Source: Clostridia bacterium
GTDB lineage: Bacteria > Bacillota > Clostridia > TANB77 > CAG-508
Direction: 5' to 3'
Assembly: GCA_017469445.1 (NCBI GenBank)
Contig: JAFUGK010000010.1
Location: 1 to 46,674 of the forward strand
DNA length: 46,674 nt
Shown: one piece after another, positions 35,786 through 44,371 of the stretch
Layout of the letters: the number at the start of each line of letters is the position of its first letter
Position numbering within the stretch: the stretch's first letter is position 1
Program-made: the position numbers and the translations under genes
The notes under the pieces: generated by a model
Database searches by the model: none
The model's input: only the letters and a program-made list of their open reading frames with translations
Told to the model about the DNA's origin: nothing

Positions 35786-37612
35786 ATGAAAAGAAAACTA
35801 AGTAAAATAATTATAATGTTAATATTAATGTTATCATTGATATTGGGAACAACATATGCATATACGCAAAGCGGATTAGCTTTAGGAATAAAAGCGGCTT
35901 TAAAATTAGGCGAAGGGGAAAGTGAACAAACAGAATTAAATTATGCTATAACAATTGGAAAAATCACTTTGGAGTATGCTAACTTGCCAGAAAATATTAT
36001 GCAAAAAGTCACAATACCAGTTACTACAGAAAATATACCAGCTAATACTGTAATAAATGTAAAATTAGTAAAAGAAGGATTAGATATAGATACAGAGGAA
36101 TACACTATAGAAGGAAATACAATTAATAATAATAGTGCTACTATTATATTAAATTTAGGAAATGAATTAGAAGCAGGAGAATACTATGTTGAATTAAGCT
36201 ATGTTGAGAAAGTAATAGATGAAACAACAGGAGAAATAGTAAGTGCTGTACAAAAAGCAAGTAGTAATACAACTTTTACTATATCACAACTAGAAGTGAA
36301 ATCTATTCATATAGAAGATGAAATCTTCTATATGAATAAAGGAGAATCTCAACAACTTACTTACACAGTTGTTCCAAAAGGAATAAAAGATAGTGATTTA
36401 TTATTTGAAAGTGAAAATGAGAATGTAGCTATTATAGAAGAAGGAGGAGCAGTAAGAGCAACAGGAAGAGGTATAACGAGTGTGAAAATATTATCTAAAG
36501 ACAGAAAAATAGTAGATACTTGTCAGGTAAGTGTTACTGAAAAAGCAATAGAAATAACAGAATTTAAAACAATTCCAGAAGTTTTAGTTCAAGGCGAAGA
36601 ACAAGAAATAAATGTTAAGGTTACATTAGAAGATTATGAAATTGGAAGTGTTTTAGATGTTTTTATATTAAAAAATGGTGAATATGTTACAAATTTGTTT
36701 GAAATATATGGAAACGAAGTAAATTCAGATAACCTTGACATAATTATAAAACCGATAGATATTCATACAATTTCATCAGGTACATATACTATTCAAATAA
36801 CATATAATGAAGAACCTATTGAAGAAGAAAATACTGAAAAACAAACTCGAACATTTAATGTTACGTCTAAGTATCCCGTTACAGGAATAGTCGGAGAAGA
36901 AAATGTAATATATATGACACCAAATAGTCAAAGAACGCTACAATTATCTATAGTCCCAGAGAATGCAAGTAATGTAAATTTAGTATATAATGTTGAAAAA
37001 AGCGAAATAGCAGAAATAGATTCACTGGGAAGAATAACTTCTAAAAACATGGGAATAACACAGGTTAATGTGTATTCTGAAGAAAATCCACAGATATCAA
37101 GAATTATAGAATTAAGAGTAATTGATCTAGTGGAATCTGAGGAATATACTGTAGATTTAGAAAAAGGAATAATTAAAGATATACCTGTTAATACAAATAT
37201 GGAAGATTTTTTAAGTAATATACAAGTGGCAGGGGACTATGAAATATATACAGCAGAAGAATTTTCTAAAATGCAAGAACAAGAAAATTATAATAGCACT
37301 GAAAATGAGAATAGCAACAGGATAGAAGATGAAGAAGTTGAGGTGTTAGTAAAAACAGGAATGGTTTTACTAGTAAATGGTAACAAAATAGAATTAGTAG
37401 TAAGAGGAGATACTAATGGAGATGGTATATTTGATATAGTAGATTTGTCAAGAACAGTATTACATATAGTTGAAAAGAGTAAGCTGGAAGGAACATATAA
37501 GATGGCCGCAGATGTTAGAGTTGATGAAGAACTTAAAGAAGGTGAAGATGAAATTGATATTATGGATTTAGCACAAATGGTTTTAGCACTTGTTGGAAAA
37601 CAAAATTTATAA
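35786..37612 (+). CDS. Secreted Big_2 protein with C-terminal dockerin
   Basis: 608 residues. Signal peptide (IIIMLILMLSLILGTTYA), then beta-rich domains of unknown family (about 50-165 and 255-365) alternating with two Big_2-like Ig domains (about 170-250, with YMNKGESQQLTYTVVPKG, and 370-450, with YMTPNSQRTLQLSIVPEN). A pre-dockerin module follows, then a dockerin whose first loop is normal (DTNGDGIFDIVDL). The second loop is enlarged by about seven residues (DVRVDEELKEGEDEIDIMDL). Helix sequences closely resemble the fragment at 3-257. No catalytic domain is visible, so it is probably a structural or binding part of the surface system. Confidence 0.85.
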   Translation: MKRKLSKIIIMLILMLSLILGTTYAYTQSGLALGIKAALKLGEGESEQTELNYAITIGKITLEYANLPENIMQKVTIPVTTENIPANTVINVKLVKEGLDIDTEEYTIEGNTINNNSATIILNLGNELEAGEYYVELSYVEKVIDETTGEIVSAVQKASSNTTFTISQLEVKSIHIEDEIFYMNKGESQQLTYTVVPKGIKDSDLLFESENENVAIIEEGGAVRATGRGITSVKILSKDRKIVDTCQVSVTEKAIEITEFKTIPEVLVQGEEQEINVKVTLEDYEIGSVLDVFILKNGEYVTNLFEIYGNEVNSDNLDIIIKPIDIHTISSGTYTIQITYNEEPIEEENTEKQTRTFNVTSKYPVTGIVGEENVIYMTPNSQRTLQLSIVPENASNVNLVYNVEKSEIAEIDSLGRITSKNMGITQVNVYSEENPQISRIIELRVIDLVESEEYTVDLEKGIIKDIPVNTNMEDFLSNIQVAGDYEIYTAEEFSKMQEQENYNSTENENSNRIEDEEVEVLVKTGMVLLVNGNKIELVVRGDTNGDGIFDIVDLSRTVLHIVEKSKLEGTYKMAADVRVDEELKEGEDEIDIMDLAQMVLALVGKQNL

Positions 37613-37645
37613 TATTGATAGAGTTGTAAATTGAATAAACAAGTA

Positions 37646-37682
37646 GAAAAGTACAAATATTAATATAATATTTGTACTTTTC
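37646..37682 (+). terminator. Terminator of the dockerin gene
   Basis: A 15-bp perfect stem (37646-37660 with 37668-37682) and a seven-base loop, 33 bases after the stop. The T-run is short. Confidence 0.75.
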
Positions 37683-37777
37683 ATTTGCTTTAAAAAACTT
37701 ATGATAAGCACTTGAAAAAATCCTTAAATCCTTATATAATAAATAGGATAAATTCATAAGAAGAAATGGAGAAAAAA

Positions 37778-38035
37778 ATGAGTGTTAGGGATAAAAGTAT
37801 ATGGATATTAATAGTATTTATTTTATCAGGACTAGTAATAGGAGGATTACTTGGAGATTTAGCAAGTAGAACAAATGGGTTGGATTGGCTAGCATATGGC
37901 CAAAGCTTTGGATTAGAGAGCCCGCTTGTATTAAACTTAAGTATAATAAAAGTAACATTTGGGTTAATGTTACATATTAATATTGCTAGTATTATAGGTA
38001 TGGCGATAGGAATATTTATATATAGAAAGATCTAA
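37778..38035 (+). CDS. DUF4321 family small membrane protein
   Basis: 85 residues from ATG 37778, which has GGAG six bases before it; an in-frame ATG at 37766 contains that site. Two transmembrane helices (SIWILIVFILSGLVIGGLLG and ASIIGMAIGIFIYRKI) enclose a loop with GLESPLVLNLSIIKVTFGL, the DUF4321 pattern. The family often sits ahead of radC and mreB in Clostridia, as here. Function unknown. Confidence 0.85.
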   Translation: MSVRDKSIWILIVFILSGLVIGGLLGDLASRTNGLDWLAYGQSFGLESPLVLNLSIIKVTFGLMLHINIASIIGMAIGIFIYRKI

Positions 38036-38066
38036 ATTAAATATGGGGGCTAGAAAGGTTGGGATT

Positions 38067-38756
38067 ATGAGAATAAAAGATGTACCAATTTTAGAAAGGC
38101 CCTATGAAAAACTAGAATTGTATGGAGCAGAGAAGTTATCTAATTCTGAATTATTGGCAATAATAATAAAAACAGGTAATAAGGAAGAAAGTGTAGTAAG
38201 CCTTTCACAAAAGGTATTAACACTGATTGAAAGACATGCTAATCTTAGAGCTTTACAGGATATATCAATTGAAGAATTTATGACAATAAAAGGAATTGGT
38301 AAGGTCAAAGCAATACAATTAAAAGCAGTATGTGAATTAGCTAAAAGAATGGGACAGCCATTGAATTCAAATAAAATAATTATAAAGTCTCCACAAGATG
38401 TTGCAAATTTACTAATGGAAGAATTAAGATATCAAAAAACAGAAGAGGCAAGAGTTATTATTTTAAATACAAAAAATGTAGTACTAAAGATAGTAAAAAT
38501 TTCGCAAGGTGGAACAAATTTTGCTATGATAGAACCAAAAGAAGTTCTTGTAGATGCTATAAAAATAGGAGCACCAAAAATAATATTACTTCATAATCAT
38601 CCAAGTGGAGATTCCACTCCAAGTGAATCTGATTTTGAAGTAACAGATAGAATATATGAAAGTGCAGAGATAATGGGAATAGAACTATTAGATCATATAG
38701 TAATAGGAGATGGAAAATTTGATAGTATTTTCCAAAATAGGAATTACAAAAGATAG
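38067..38756 (+). CDS. radC: RadC family JAMM-domain protein
   Basis: 229 residues from ATG 38067 with AAAGG before it; a longer frame starts at 38043. An N-terminal helix-hairpin-helix region (LSNSELLAIIIKTG, then IKGIGKVKAIQLKA) precedes the JAMM metalloprotease-like domain with HNHPSGDSTPSESD. Despite its name RadC is not a proven repair protein. It heads the conserved radC-mre order. Confidence 0.94.
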   Translation: MRIKDVPILERPYEKLELYGAEKLSNSELLAIIIKTGNKEESVVSLSQKVLTLIERHANLRALQDISIEEFMTIKGIGKVKAIQLKAVCELAKRMGQPLNSNKIIIKSPQDVANLLMEELRYQKTEEARVIILNTKNVVLKIVKISQGGTNFAMIEPKEVLVDAIKIGAPKIILLHNHPSGDSTPSESDFEVTDRIYESAEIMGIELLDHIVIGDGKFDSIFQNRNYKR

Positions 38757-38788
38757 CTTCTAAAATTGTTAAATTGAAAGGAATGAAT

Positions 38789-39823
38789 TTGGTAGTGAAA
38801 TTATTTGGATTAAATAAAGATATAGGGATTGATTTAGGGACAGCCAATATTTTAGTGACTGTAAAAGGAAAAGGGATTGTTTTAAATGAGCCATCTGTTG
38901 TTGCAATAGATGCAGTTACTAATGAAATTTTAGCTACAGGTTATGAAGCAAAAGAAATGCTAGGAAGAACACCAGAAACAATAAAGGCAATTAGACCTTT
39001 AAAAGATGGTGTAATTGCAGATTTTTCAGCAACTCAATTAATGTTAAAAAATATCATAAAAAAAGTGTGCAAAAGATATAATGTTGGGAAACCAAGAGTA
39101 GTTGTTGGAGTACCTTCTGGAATAACAGAAGTAGAAGAAAGAGCAGTTCAGGAATCTATATTACAGGCTGGAGCAAAAGAAGTATATTTAATAGAAGAAC
39201 CAATGGCGGCAGCAATAGGAGCAGGACTTGACGTAGCAGAGCCAACTGGAAATATTATTGTGGACATTGGAGGAGGAACAACTGAAGTTGCAATAATTTC
39301 ATTAGGTGGAATAGTAATAAGCCATTCATTAAAAATAGCTGGTGATGAGCTAGATGAAGATATTATAGAATATTTTAGAAAAGAGCTAGGCGTTGTTATT
39401 GGAGAAACAACAGCTGAACAAGTAAAACTTAATATTGGTTGTGCAATGCCACTTATGACAGATACTCCAATGGAAGTAAGAGGCAGAGATATAGTAACAG
39501 GACTTCCAATAAATATAACAGTAACATCCTCACAAATCCAAGAAGCAATACAAAATTCTATTTCTGAAATAGTAGAAGTTGTAAAATTAACACTAGAGAA
39601 AACTCCACCAGAACTTGCATCTGATATAGTGGAAAAAGGAATTTTTATTGCAGGTGGTGGAGCATTAATAAAAAATATAGATAAATTATTAAGCCAAAAA
39701 ACAGGGATTCCAGTTTTTGTTGCACAAAATCCATTAGACTGTGTTGTGAAAGGAACAGAAAAAACACTTGAAGATTTAGAAAAACTAAAAGATGTGCTTA
39801 TAAATGCACAAAAAAGAAGATAA
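38789..39823 (+). CDS. mreB: Rod-shape-determining protein MreB
   Basis: About 344 residues of bacterial actin, which guides the elongasome. Nucleotide-binding elements are GIDLGTANILV near the N terminus, VDIGGGTTEVAIISLGG and IAGGGALIKNID. AAAGGA at 38777-38782 best fits the TTG at 38789; ATG 38783 touches the site, TTG 38774 precedes it and GTG 38795 is further off. First gene of the mreB-mreC-mreD-mrdA cluster. It contains no in-frame CGG codon and is intact. Confidence 0.96.
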   Translation: MVVKLFGLNKDIGIDLGTANILVTVKGKGIVLNEPSVVAIDAVTNEILATGYEAKEMLGRTPETIKAIRPLKDGVIADFSATQLMLKNIIKKVCKRYNVGKPRVVVGVPSGITEVEERAVQESILQAGAKEVYLIEEPMAAAIGAGLDVAEPTGNIIVDIGGGTTEVAIISLGGIVISHSLKIAGDELDEDIIEYFRKELGVVIGETTAEQVKLNIGCAMPLMTDTPMEVRGRDIVTGLPINITVTSSQIQEAIQNSISEIVEVVKLTLEKTPPELASDIVEKGIFIAGGGALIKNIDKLLSQKTGIPVFVAQNPLDCVVKGTEKTLEDLEKLKDVLINAQKRR

Positions 39824-39841
39824 AACAAGGAGCATTTATAT

Positions 39842-40660
39842 ATGAATAAAAACAATAATGCGTCAGGGATATTTGGGATAGTTATAACTATTTTTTTACT
39901 AATTATATTAGTAATATTTTCTAATGTAAATATAGAAAAATTTTCTTATATTGAAGGTGCAATTAGTAAAATAGTTACACCTATACAGAATGGAATGATT
40001 TATCTTAAAAATAAGATAAATGGAAATGAGAGCTTTTTTACTGATATAGCAAATCTAAAGAAAGAAAATGAAAATTTAAAAGCAAAAATTAGTGAATTAG
40101 AGCAGGAACAACGTGAACTAGAAATTATAAAAGCAGAAAATACCACTTTAAAGGATTACATGAACCTGACAGAAAAGTATGCAGGTTATAAAACACTTCC
40201 AGCATATATAATTGGAAAAGATATTAGTAATTATTCTAAAACAATAATTATAAACTTAGGAAAAAAAGATGGAATTGAAGTAAATATGACAGTTATTGCA
40301 GATGCTGGATTGGTAGGGCATGTTATATCTGTAACAGATGAAACAGCAAAGGTGGAAACAATAATTGATTCTGCAAGCTCAGTAAGTTCAAATATTACGA
40401 CAACACGAGAAGCAATAATATGTAGAGGAGTTATAGATTCCAATAATTTAAGAGCAGTAAACATACCAACAGATACAAATTTAGTGTCTGGAGATAATGT
40501 GGAAACATCAGGGATGGGAGGAATTTATCCTAAAGGAATATTAATAGGAACTATAAAAGATATTATTAATACTAGAAATATTATGGATAGATATGCAGTA
40601 ATAAAACCTGCTGTAGATTTTGAAAAACTTGAAACAGTATTAGTAATAACTAATAAATAA
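39842..40660 (+). CDS. mreC: Rod-shape-determining protein MreC
   Basis: 272 residues. A transmembrane helix (IFGIVITIFLLIILVIF) is followed by a coiled coil (about 60-105: LKKENENLKAKISELEQEQ) and the double beta-barrel domain (GLVGHVISVTDETAKVETIID, GMGGIYPKGILIGTI). It acts at the outer membrane face of the elongasome and binds PBP2 and MreB. AAGGAG precedes the ATG. The gene is intact, unlike the two that follow. Confidence 0.96.
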   Translation: MNKNNNASGIFGIVITIFLLIILVIFSNVNIEKFSYIEGAISKIVTPIQNGMIYLKNKINGNESFFTDIANLKKENENLKAKISELEQEQRELEIIKAENTTLKDYMNLTEKYAGYKTLPAYIIGKDISNYSKTIIINLGKKDGIEVNMTVIADAGLVGHVISVTDETAKVETIIDSASSVSSNITTTREAIICRGVIDSNNLRAVNIPTDTNLVSGDNVETSGMGGIYPKGILIGTIKDIINTRNIMDRYAVIKPAVDFEKLETVLVITNK

Positions 40661-40700
40661 CAAGAAATCTAAGAAATGATATGACTAATTTATAAGAATT

Positions 40701-40750
40701 GGAACATTTCTTAACAAAAGAGAAATAATCAATGGGAAAAGAAATGTTCC
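40701..40750. repeat. REP-like palindromic repeat, copy 3
   Basis: GGAACATTTCTT (40701-40712) pairs perfectly with AAGAAATGTTCC (40739-40750), followed by ATTACA. Against copies 1 and 2, G changes to A on the left and C to T on the right, which keeps the pairing. It ends 23 bases before the mreD start codon. Confidence 0.75.
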
Positions 40751-40773
40751 ATTACATTAAAAAGGAGAAAAGA

Positions 40774-41309
40774 ATGAAAAAAGTATTAATATTTATTGTT
40801 CTATTTATTGTATTTATGTTCTTATATTTCCTTCAAATGAATTTTTTTGACTGGTTTACAATAGCAGGAGTAAAGCCAAACCTATTTATTATATTAATAT
40901 TGGCTGTTGGATTATTTGCAGGAAGAATTCCAGGGGTAATTTCAGGCATTATAGCAGGATTATTATTAGACTTTTTTATAGGCAAGAGTGTACGGAATAA
41001 CATCAATAATGCTTGGTGCAATTCGGAATATTAGGAGGATATTTAGACAAAAAATTTTCTAAAGATAGTAGAATAACAATGATTTTAATGGTTGCATTAG
41101 CAACATTTTTATTTGAAACAGGAAAGTATATAATAAATATTGCAATGTTTGGTGTACCTATTGAAATATTAGCGTTTTTGAAACTATTAATTGTAGAAAT
41201 AATATTTAATATTATATTAACAATTATATTGCAACCATTAATAAAAAAAGCAGGATACTATATGGAAAATGTATTTAAGAATAACAATATATTAACAAGA
41301 TATTTCTAA
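40774..41309 (+). CDS. mreD: MreD, frame broken by two +1 shifts at CGG-A
   Basis: The ATG follows AAAAAGGAG. The reading is MreD-like: hydrophobic helices (VLIFIVLFIVFMFLYFLQM, AGVKPNLFIILILAVGLFAG, GVISGIIAGLLLDFFIGKSV), then IMLGAIGILGGYLDKKF and further helices to ILTRYF. To read it in full, one base must be skipped at 40993 and one at 41024; the result is 177 residues. Read without shifting, translation stops at 41032-41034 after 86 residues. Each extra base is a C before a GGA glycine codon, and each forms a CGG codon in the running frame. Options are programmed +1 frameshifting, pseudogene decay or a sequence error. Confidence 0.85.
40993..40996 (+). other. +1 frameshift site 1 (GTA CGG A), in mreD
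   Basis: In the running frame the codon is CGG followed by A. Skipping the C at 40993 gives GGA (Gly) and keeps mreD open as VGITSIMLGAI. Confidence 0.75.
41024..41027 (+). other. +1 frameshift site 2 (ATT CGG A), in mreD
   Basis: 31 bases after site 1 and in the new frame, the codon is again CGG followed by A. Skipping the C at 41024 gives GGA and continues as GILGGYLDKKF. Confidence 0.75.
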
Positions 41310-41323
41310 AAGAAAGAAGGTGT

Positions 41324-43425
41324 TTGATTCTGAAAAAAAATGATGAAACAAATAGTAGATTAAGATACAATATATTAACTATGATTGTGTATATAATAGG
41401 CTTAGTGTTGATAGCTCAATTATTCAATCTTCAAATAGTAAATGGAAGAGAATTTAGAGAAGAATCAAACATTAAACTTACACGAGAAACAACAATAGAA
41501 GCTGCAAGAGGTTCTGTAAAAGATAGAACTCGGAATTGAACTTGCAGGAACAAGATTAGGCTATAGTTTAGAACTATATAAAACTAAGATTGATACACAA
41601 GTATTTAACAATGGAATTTTAAATGTAATAAAGGTTTTAGAAAAGAATGGGGATAAATATACAGATACTTTCCCTATAAGTATAAATCCATATGAACTTA
41701 ACTTTTCTAATGAAGAATCAGCTATAAAGTGGAAAAAATCATATAAACTAGATGAAAATGCTACTGCAGAAGAATGTTTTAATTATTTTAAAAAAAAGTA
41801 TGAAGTAAATTTTGAATCAATTGAAGATACAAGGAAAGTAATAGGACTTGTATATGAAGTTAAAAGAAAAGGATATAGTTCAACAAAATCTATAACGATA
41901 GCAAAAGGAATATCTAATAATAGTGTACAAGAATTTTATGAAAGAGCAACAGATTTTCCAGGAATTAATGTTGTTACAGAACCAATAAGGACATATAATA
42001 AAGGAACTTTGGCTTCACATGTGTTAGGCTATATAGGAAGAATAGACGAAAAAGAATTAAAAACAAGGAAAGATACATATTTGGCGAATGACTATATAGG
42101 AAAAACTGGGATAGAAGCGGTATTTGAGGAATACTTAAGAGGCGAAGACCGGAAAAAAGCAGATTGATATGACTGTAGATGGAACAAAAACAGGAGAATA
42201 TGTAACAAAAGAGGCAATAGAAGGATGCGATATAATATTAACAATAGACGCTAATTTACAAGCTATTGCAGAACAGTCTCTAAAAAATAATATAGAAAAA
42301 GTAAGGAATGGTGAGCTAGGAGAAAGGTATGATGCTCACGGAGGTTCACTTGCAGTTGTAAATGTAAAATCTGGAGAGATATTAGCATTAGCAAGTGTAC
42401 CAGATTATGAACCAGGACTTTTTTATAATGGAATAACTCAAGCAAAATATAATGAGTATTTAGATAATAGGGCATTATATAATAGAGCAATACAAGGTGC
42501 TTATGCGCCAGGTTCTATATTTAAAATGGTAACAGCAGTTGCAGGATTAGAGTCTAAAGCAATAACAAGAACAGAAAAGATTAAAGATACTGGTGTATAT
42601 AATAAATATAATGAAAGCTGGAAATGTTGGATTTATACAGATTATCATAGAGGACATGGTTATTTAAATGTGCAAGAAGCAATACAAAAATCATGTAACT
42701 TCTTTTTCTACGAAGTGGGAGACAGAATGGGAATAGATACACTTTCAAGATATGCAAGGCATTTTGGATTAGGAGAAAAAACTGGAGTAGAGCTTCCTAG
42801 CGAAACAGCAGGTACACTTGCTTCAAAAGAAAATAGTGCAGCTAAAAATCAACATTGGAATTCTGGAGATACAATAAATGCCGCAATTGGCCAGGGAGAT
42901 AATAACTTTTCACCAATTCAAATGGCAAGATATTTAAGTATTTTAGTAAATGGTGGAAATAAAATAGATTTAAGCATTATAAAATCAGTAACTAGATCAG
43001 ATAAAACAGAAGTTGATAAGCATGAGATAGAACAATTTGTAAATACAAAATTAGGAATACCTAATGTAGAAGACGATGGAATTAGAATAGATAGAGAAAA
43101 CATAGATATTGTACTAGAAGGAATGAGATCAGTTGCCCTAGAAAGAGGAGGAACAGCATATTCTGTATTTAAAGACTTTAATATAGAAATTGGAGGAAAA
43201 ACAGGTTCTGCTCAAACAGCAACTAATGATGTAAATGCATGGTTTGCAGCGTTTGCACCATATAATGATCCAGAAATAGCAGTAATAGTTATGATTGAGA
43301 ATGGTGGACATGGAAATTATTCAGCAGAAGTTGTAAAAGATATAATTGCAGAATATTTTGGTATGAATACACATGGAATTCAAGAAAATACTACTGCAAT
43401 ACCTTATACTGAAAGCTTCAGATAA
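41324..43425 (+). CDS. mrdA: Penicillin-binding protein 2 (elongasome transpeptidase), frame broken by two +1 shifts at CGG-A
   Basis: Class B PBP of about 699 residues once one C is skipped at 41531 and one at 42150. Order: transmembrane helix (ILTMIVYIIGLVLIAQLF), the RGSVKDRTG-IELA linker, the dimerisation region 41532-42149 (a ~205-codon open stretch with no ATG), YLRGEDG-KKQID, then the transpeptidase domain with PGSIFKMV (SxxK serine), SCN, and KTGSAQTA (KTG). Both shift points fall at glycines that are conserved in PBP2. Without shifting, the first product ends after 71 residues. The start is TTG 41324 or possibly CTG 41330, behind AAGAAGG. Cell-shape genes like this are often essential, so plain loss is unlikely. 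Confidence 0.88.
41531..41534 (+). other. +1 frameshift site 3 (ACT CGG A), in mrdA
   Basis: In-frame CGG followed by A. Skipping the C at 41531 turns DRT-R-N-stop into the family sequence DRTGIELAG. Confidence 0.75.
42150..42153 (+). other. +1 frameshift site 4 (GAC CGG A), in mrdA
   Basis: In-frame CGG followed by A in the second frame. Skipping the C at 42150 gives LRGEDGKKQIDM, matching the conserved LRGxDG of PBP2; without it a TGA follows at 42165. Confidence 0.75.
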
Positions 43426-43487
43426 ATAGAGTTGACAATGATAAAATGTAGATAATTTAAAATATGACATCATTAATTCAAAAGGGG

Positions 43488-43540
43488 AGGGGACATTTCT
43501 TAGCATAATAGGAATGGCCATAGGGAAAGAAGTGTCCCCT
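43488..43540. repeat. REP-like palindromic repeat, copy 2
   Basis: AGGGGACATTTCTTA (43488-43502) faces GAAAGAAGTGTCCCCT (ending 43540), then TACA. It lies between mrdA and minC, 28 bases ahead of the minC start, the same relation as copies 1 and 3 to their genes. Confidence 0.75.
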
Positions 43541-43568
43541 TACATAAATTTAGAAAGGGAAGGTTAAA

Positions 43569-44180
43569 ATGAGAAGTATTACGATTAACTTAAAGAAAGA
43601 TGAGAATGTTGTAAAAATTAATCAAGATGCCACATATGAAGAAGTAATTGAAGAATTAACTAAAAAGTTACCTAAATTAAAAACTTTATATAAGGAAGCT
43701 AAAATACCACTACATATAGTAGGAAAACATTTTGATAATGATGAAATGGATGAAATAAAAGGATTAATTCAAAATGAAATAAATGTTGAGGTAAATTTTG
43801 ATAGCCCAAAAGATATGGGAATTCATGTGATAAAAGATACATTTGAAGAAGATTTAAGTATATCTGAAACCAAATACATAAAAGGAGCTATTCGTTCTGG
43901 AAATAGAATTGAATTTGAAAAAAGTGTAGTATTAATAGGAGATTTAAATGCAGGAGCAGAAATTATAGCAGGAGGAAATATAGTAGTAACAGGAGCTTTA
44001 CGAGGCTTAGCACATGCAGGTGCAAAAGGAAATAAAAAAGCAATTATAGTAACTAAAAAATTAGAAGCACCTCAAATTAGAATAGCAAATGTAGTAAAAG
44101 AATTTGAAAGAGAAGAAAATGCAGAAACTAAGCAAGCATATGCTTATATCGATGGTGAAAATATTGTAATAGAGGAATAA
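43569..44180 (+). CDS. minC: Septum site-determining protein MinC
   Basis: 203 residues. The N-terminal domain inhibits FtsZ; the C-terminal beta-helix binds MinD. The latter is clear: LIGDLNAGAEIIAGGNIVVTG, then ALRGLAHAGAKGNKKAIIV. GGGAAGG precedes the ATG. In Clostridia minD and often minE follow; here an M18 aminopeptidase does, so MinD must lie elsewhere or be missing. Confidence 0.95.
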   Translation: MRSITINLKKDENVVKINQDATYEEVIEELTKKLPKLKTLYKEAKIPLHIVGKHFDNDEMDEIKGLIQNEINVEVNFDSPKDMGIHVIKDTFEEDLSISETKYIKGAIRSGNRIEFEKSVVLIGDLNAGAEIIAGGNIVVTGALRGLAHAGAKGNKKAIIVTKKLEAPQIRIANVVKEFEREENAETKQAYAYIDGENIVIEE

Positions 44181-44256
44181 TTTTTCAAATTATTGTTAAT
44201 ATAATTATTAAATGATATAATAAGCATGAAAATTTTAAAAATTAGTGCTATAAAAT

Positions 44257-44335
44257 CCGCCAAATCTTAGCCGGCATTGGATGTTTTCTTTCTCCAAGTA
44301 TTCGAAAGAAAAATGCAATGCCTACGTTTGGCTAC
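44257..44335. repeat. Long hairpin repeat, complete copy
   Basis: Left arm 44257-44283 and right arm to 44335 form a nested hairpin: GCCAAA with TTTGGC, GCATTG with CAATGC, and TTTTCTTTC with GAAAGAAAA around an 11-base loop. The 27-base left arm recurs exactly at 46629-46655. It lies ~37 bases before the M18 gene start. Confidence 0.75.
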
Positions 44336-44371
44336 TATGTACAAATTAACCAAAGAAAGGAATGGTATAAT

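Noticed and set aside
40732..40773. Upstream ATG at 40732 as the mreD start
   Set aside because: It lies inside the right arm of the REP-like palindrome without a ribosome-binding site; ATG 40774 follows AAAAAGGAG and begins a normal membrane helix.
42157..42160. An additional inserted G after site 4 in mrdA
   Set aside because: Once the C at 42150 is skipped, the bases read GGA AAA AAG CAG ATT GAT ATG, so the G belongs to a normal AAG codon; one extra base explains the shift.
40774..43425. mreD and mrdA as ordinary decaying pseudogenes
   Set aside because: Four changes of one identical type with no other stop, deletion or motif loss is not a decay pattern; recoding or a systematic error fits better.
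44318..44371. Longer N terminus of the M18 aminopeptidase
   Set aside because: The extra 18 residues would be encoded by the hairpin repeat, and the internal ATG at 44372 has the ribosome-binding site.
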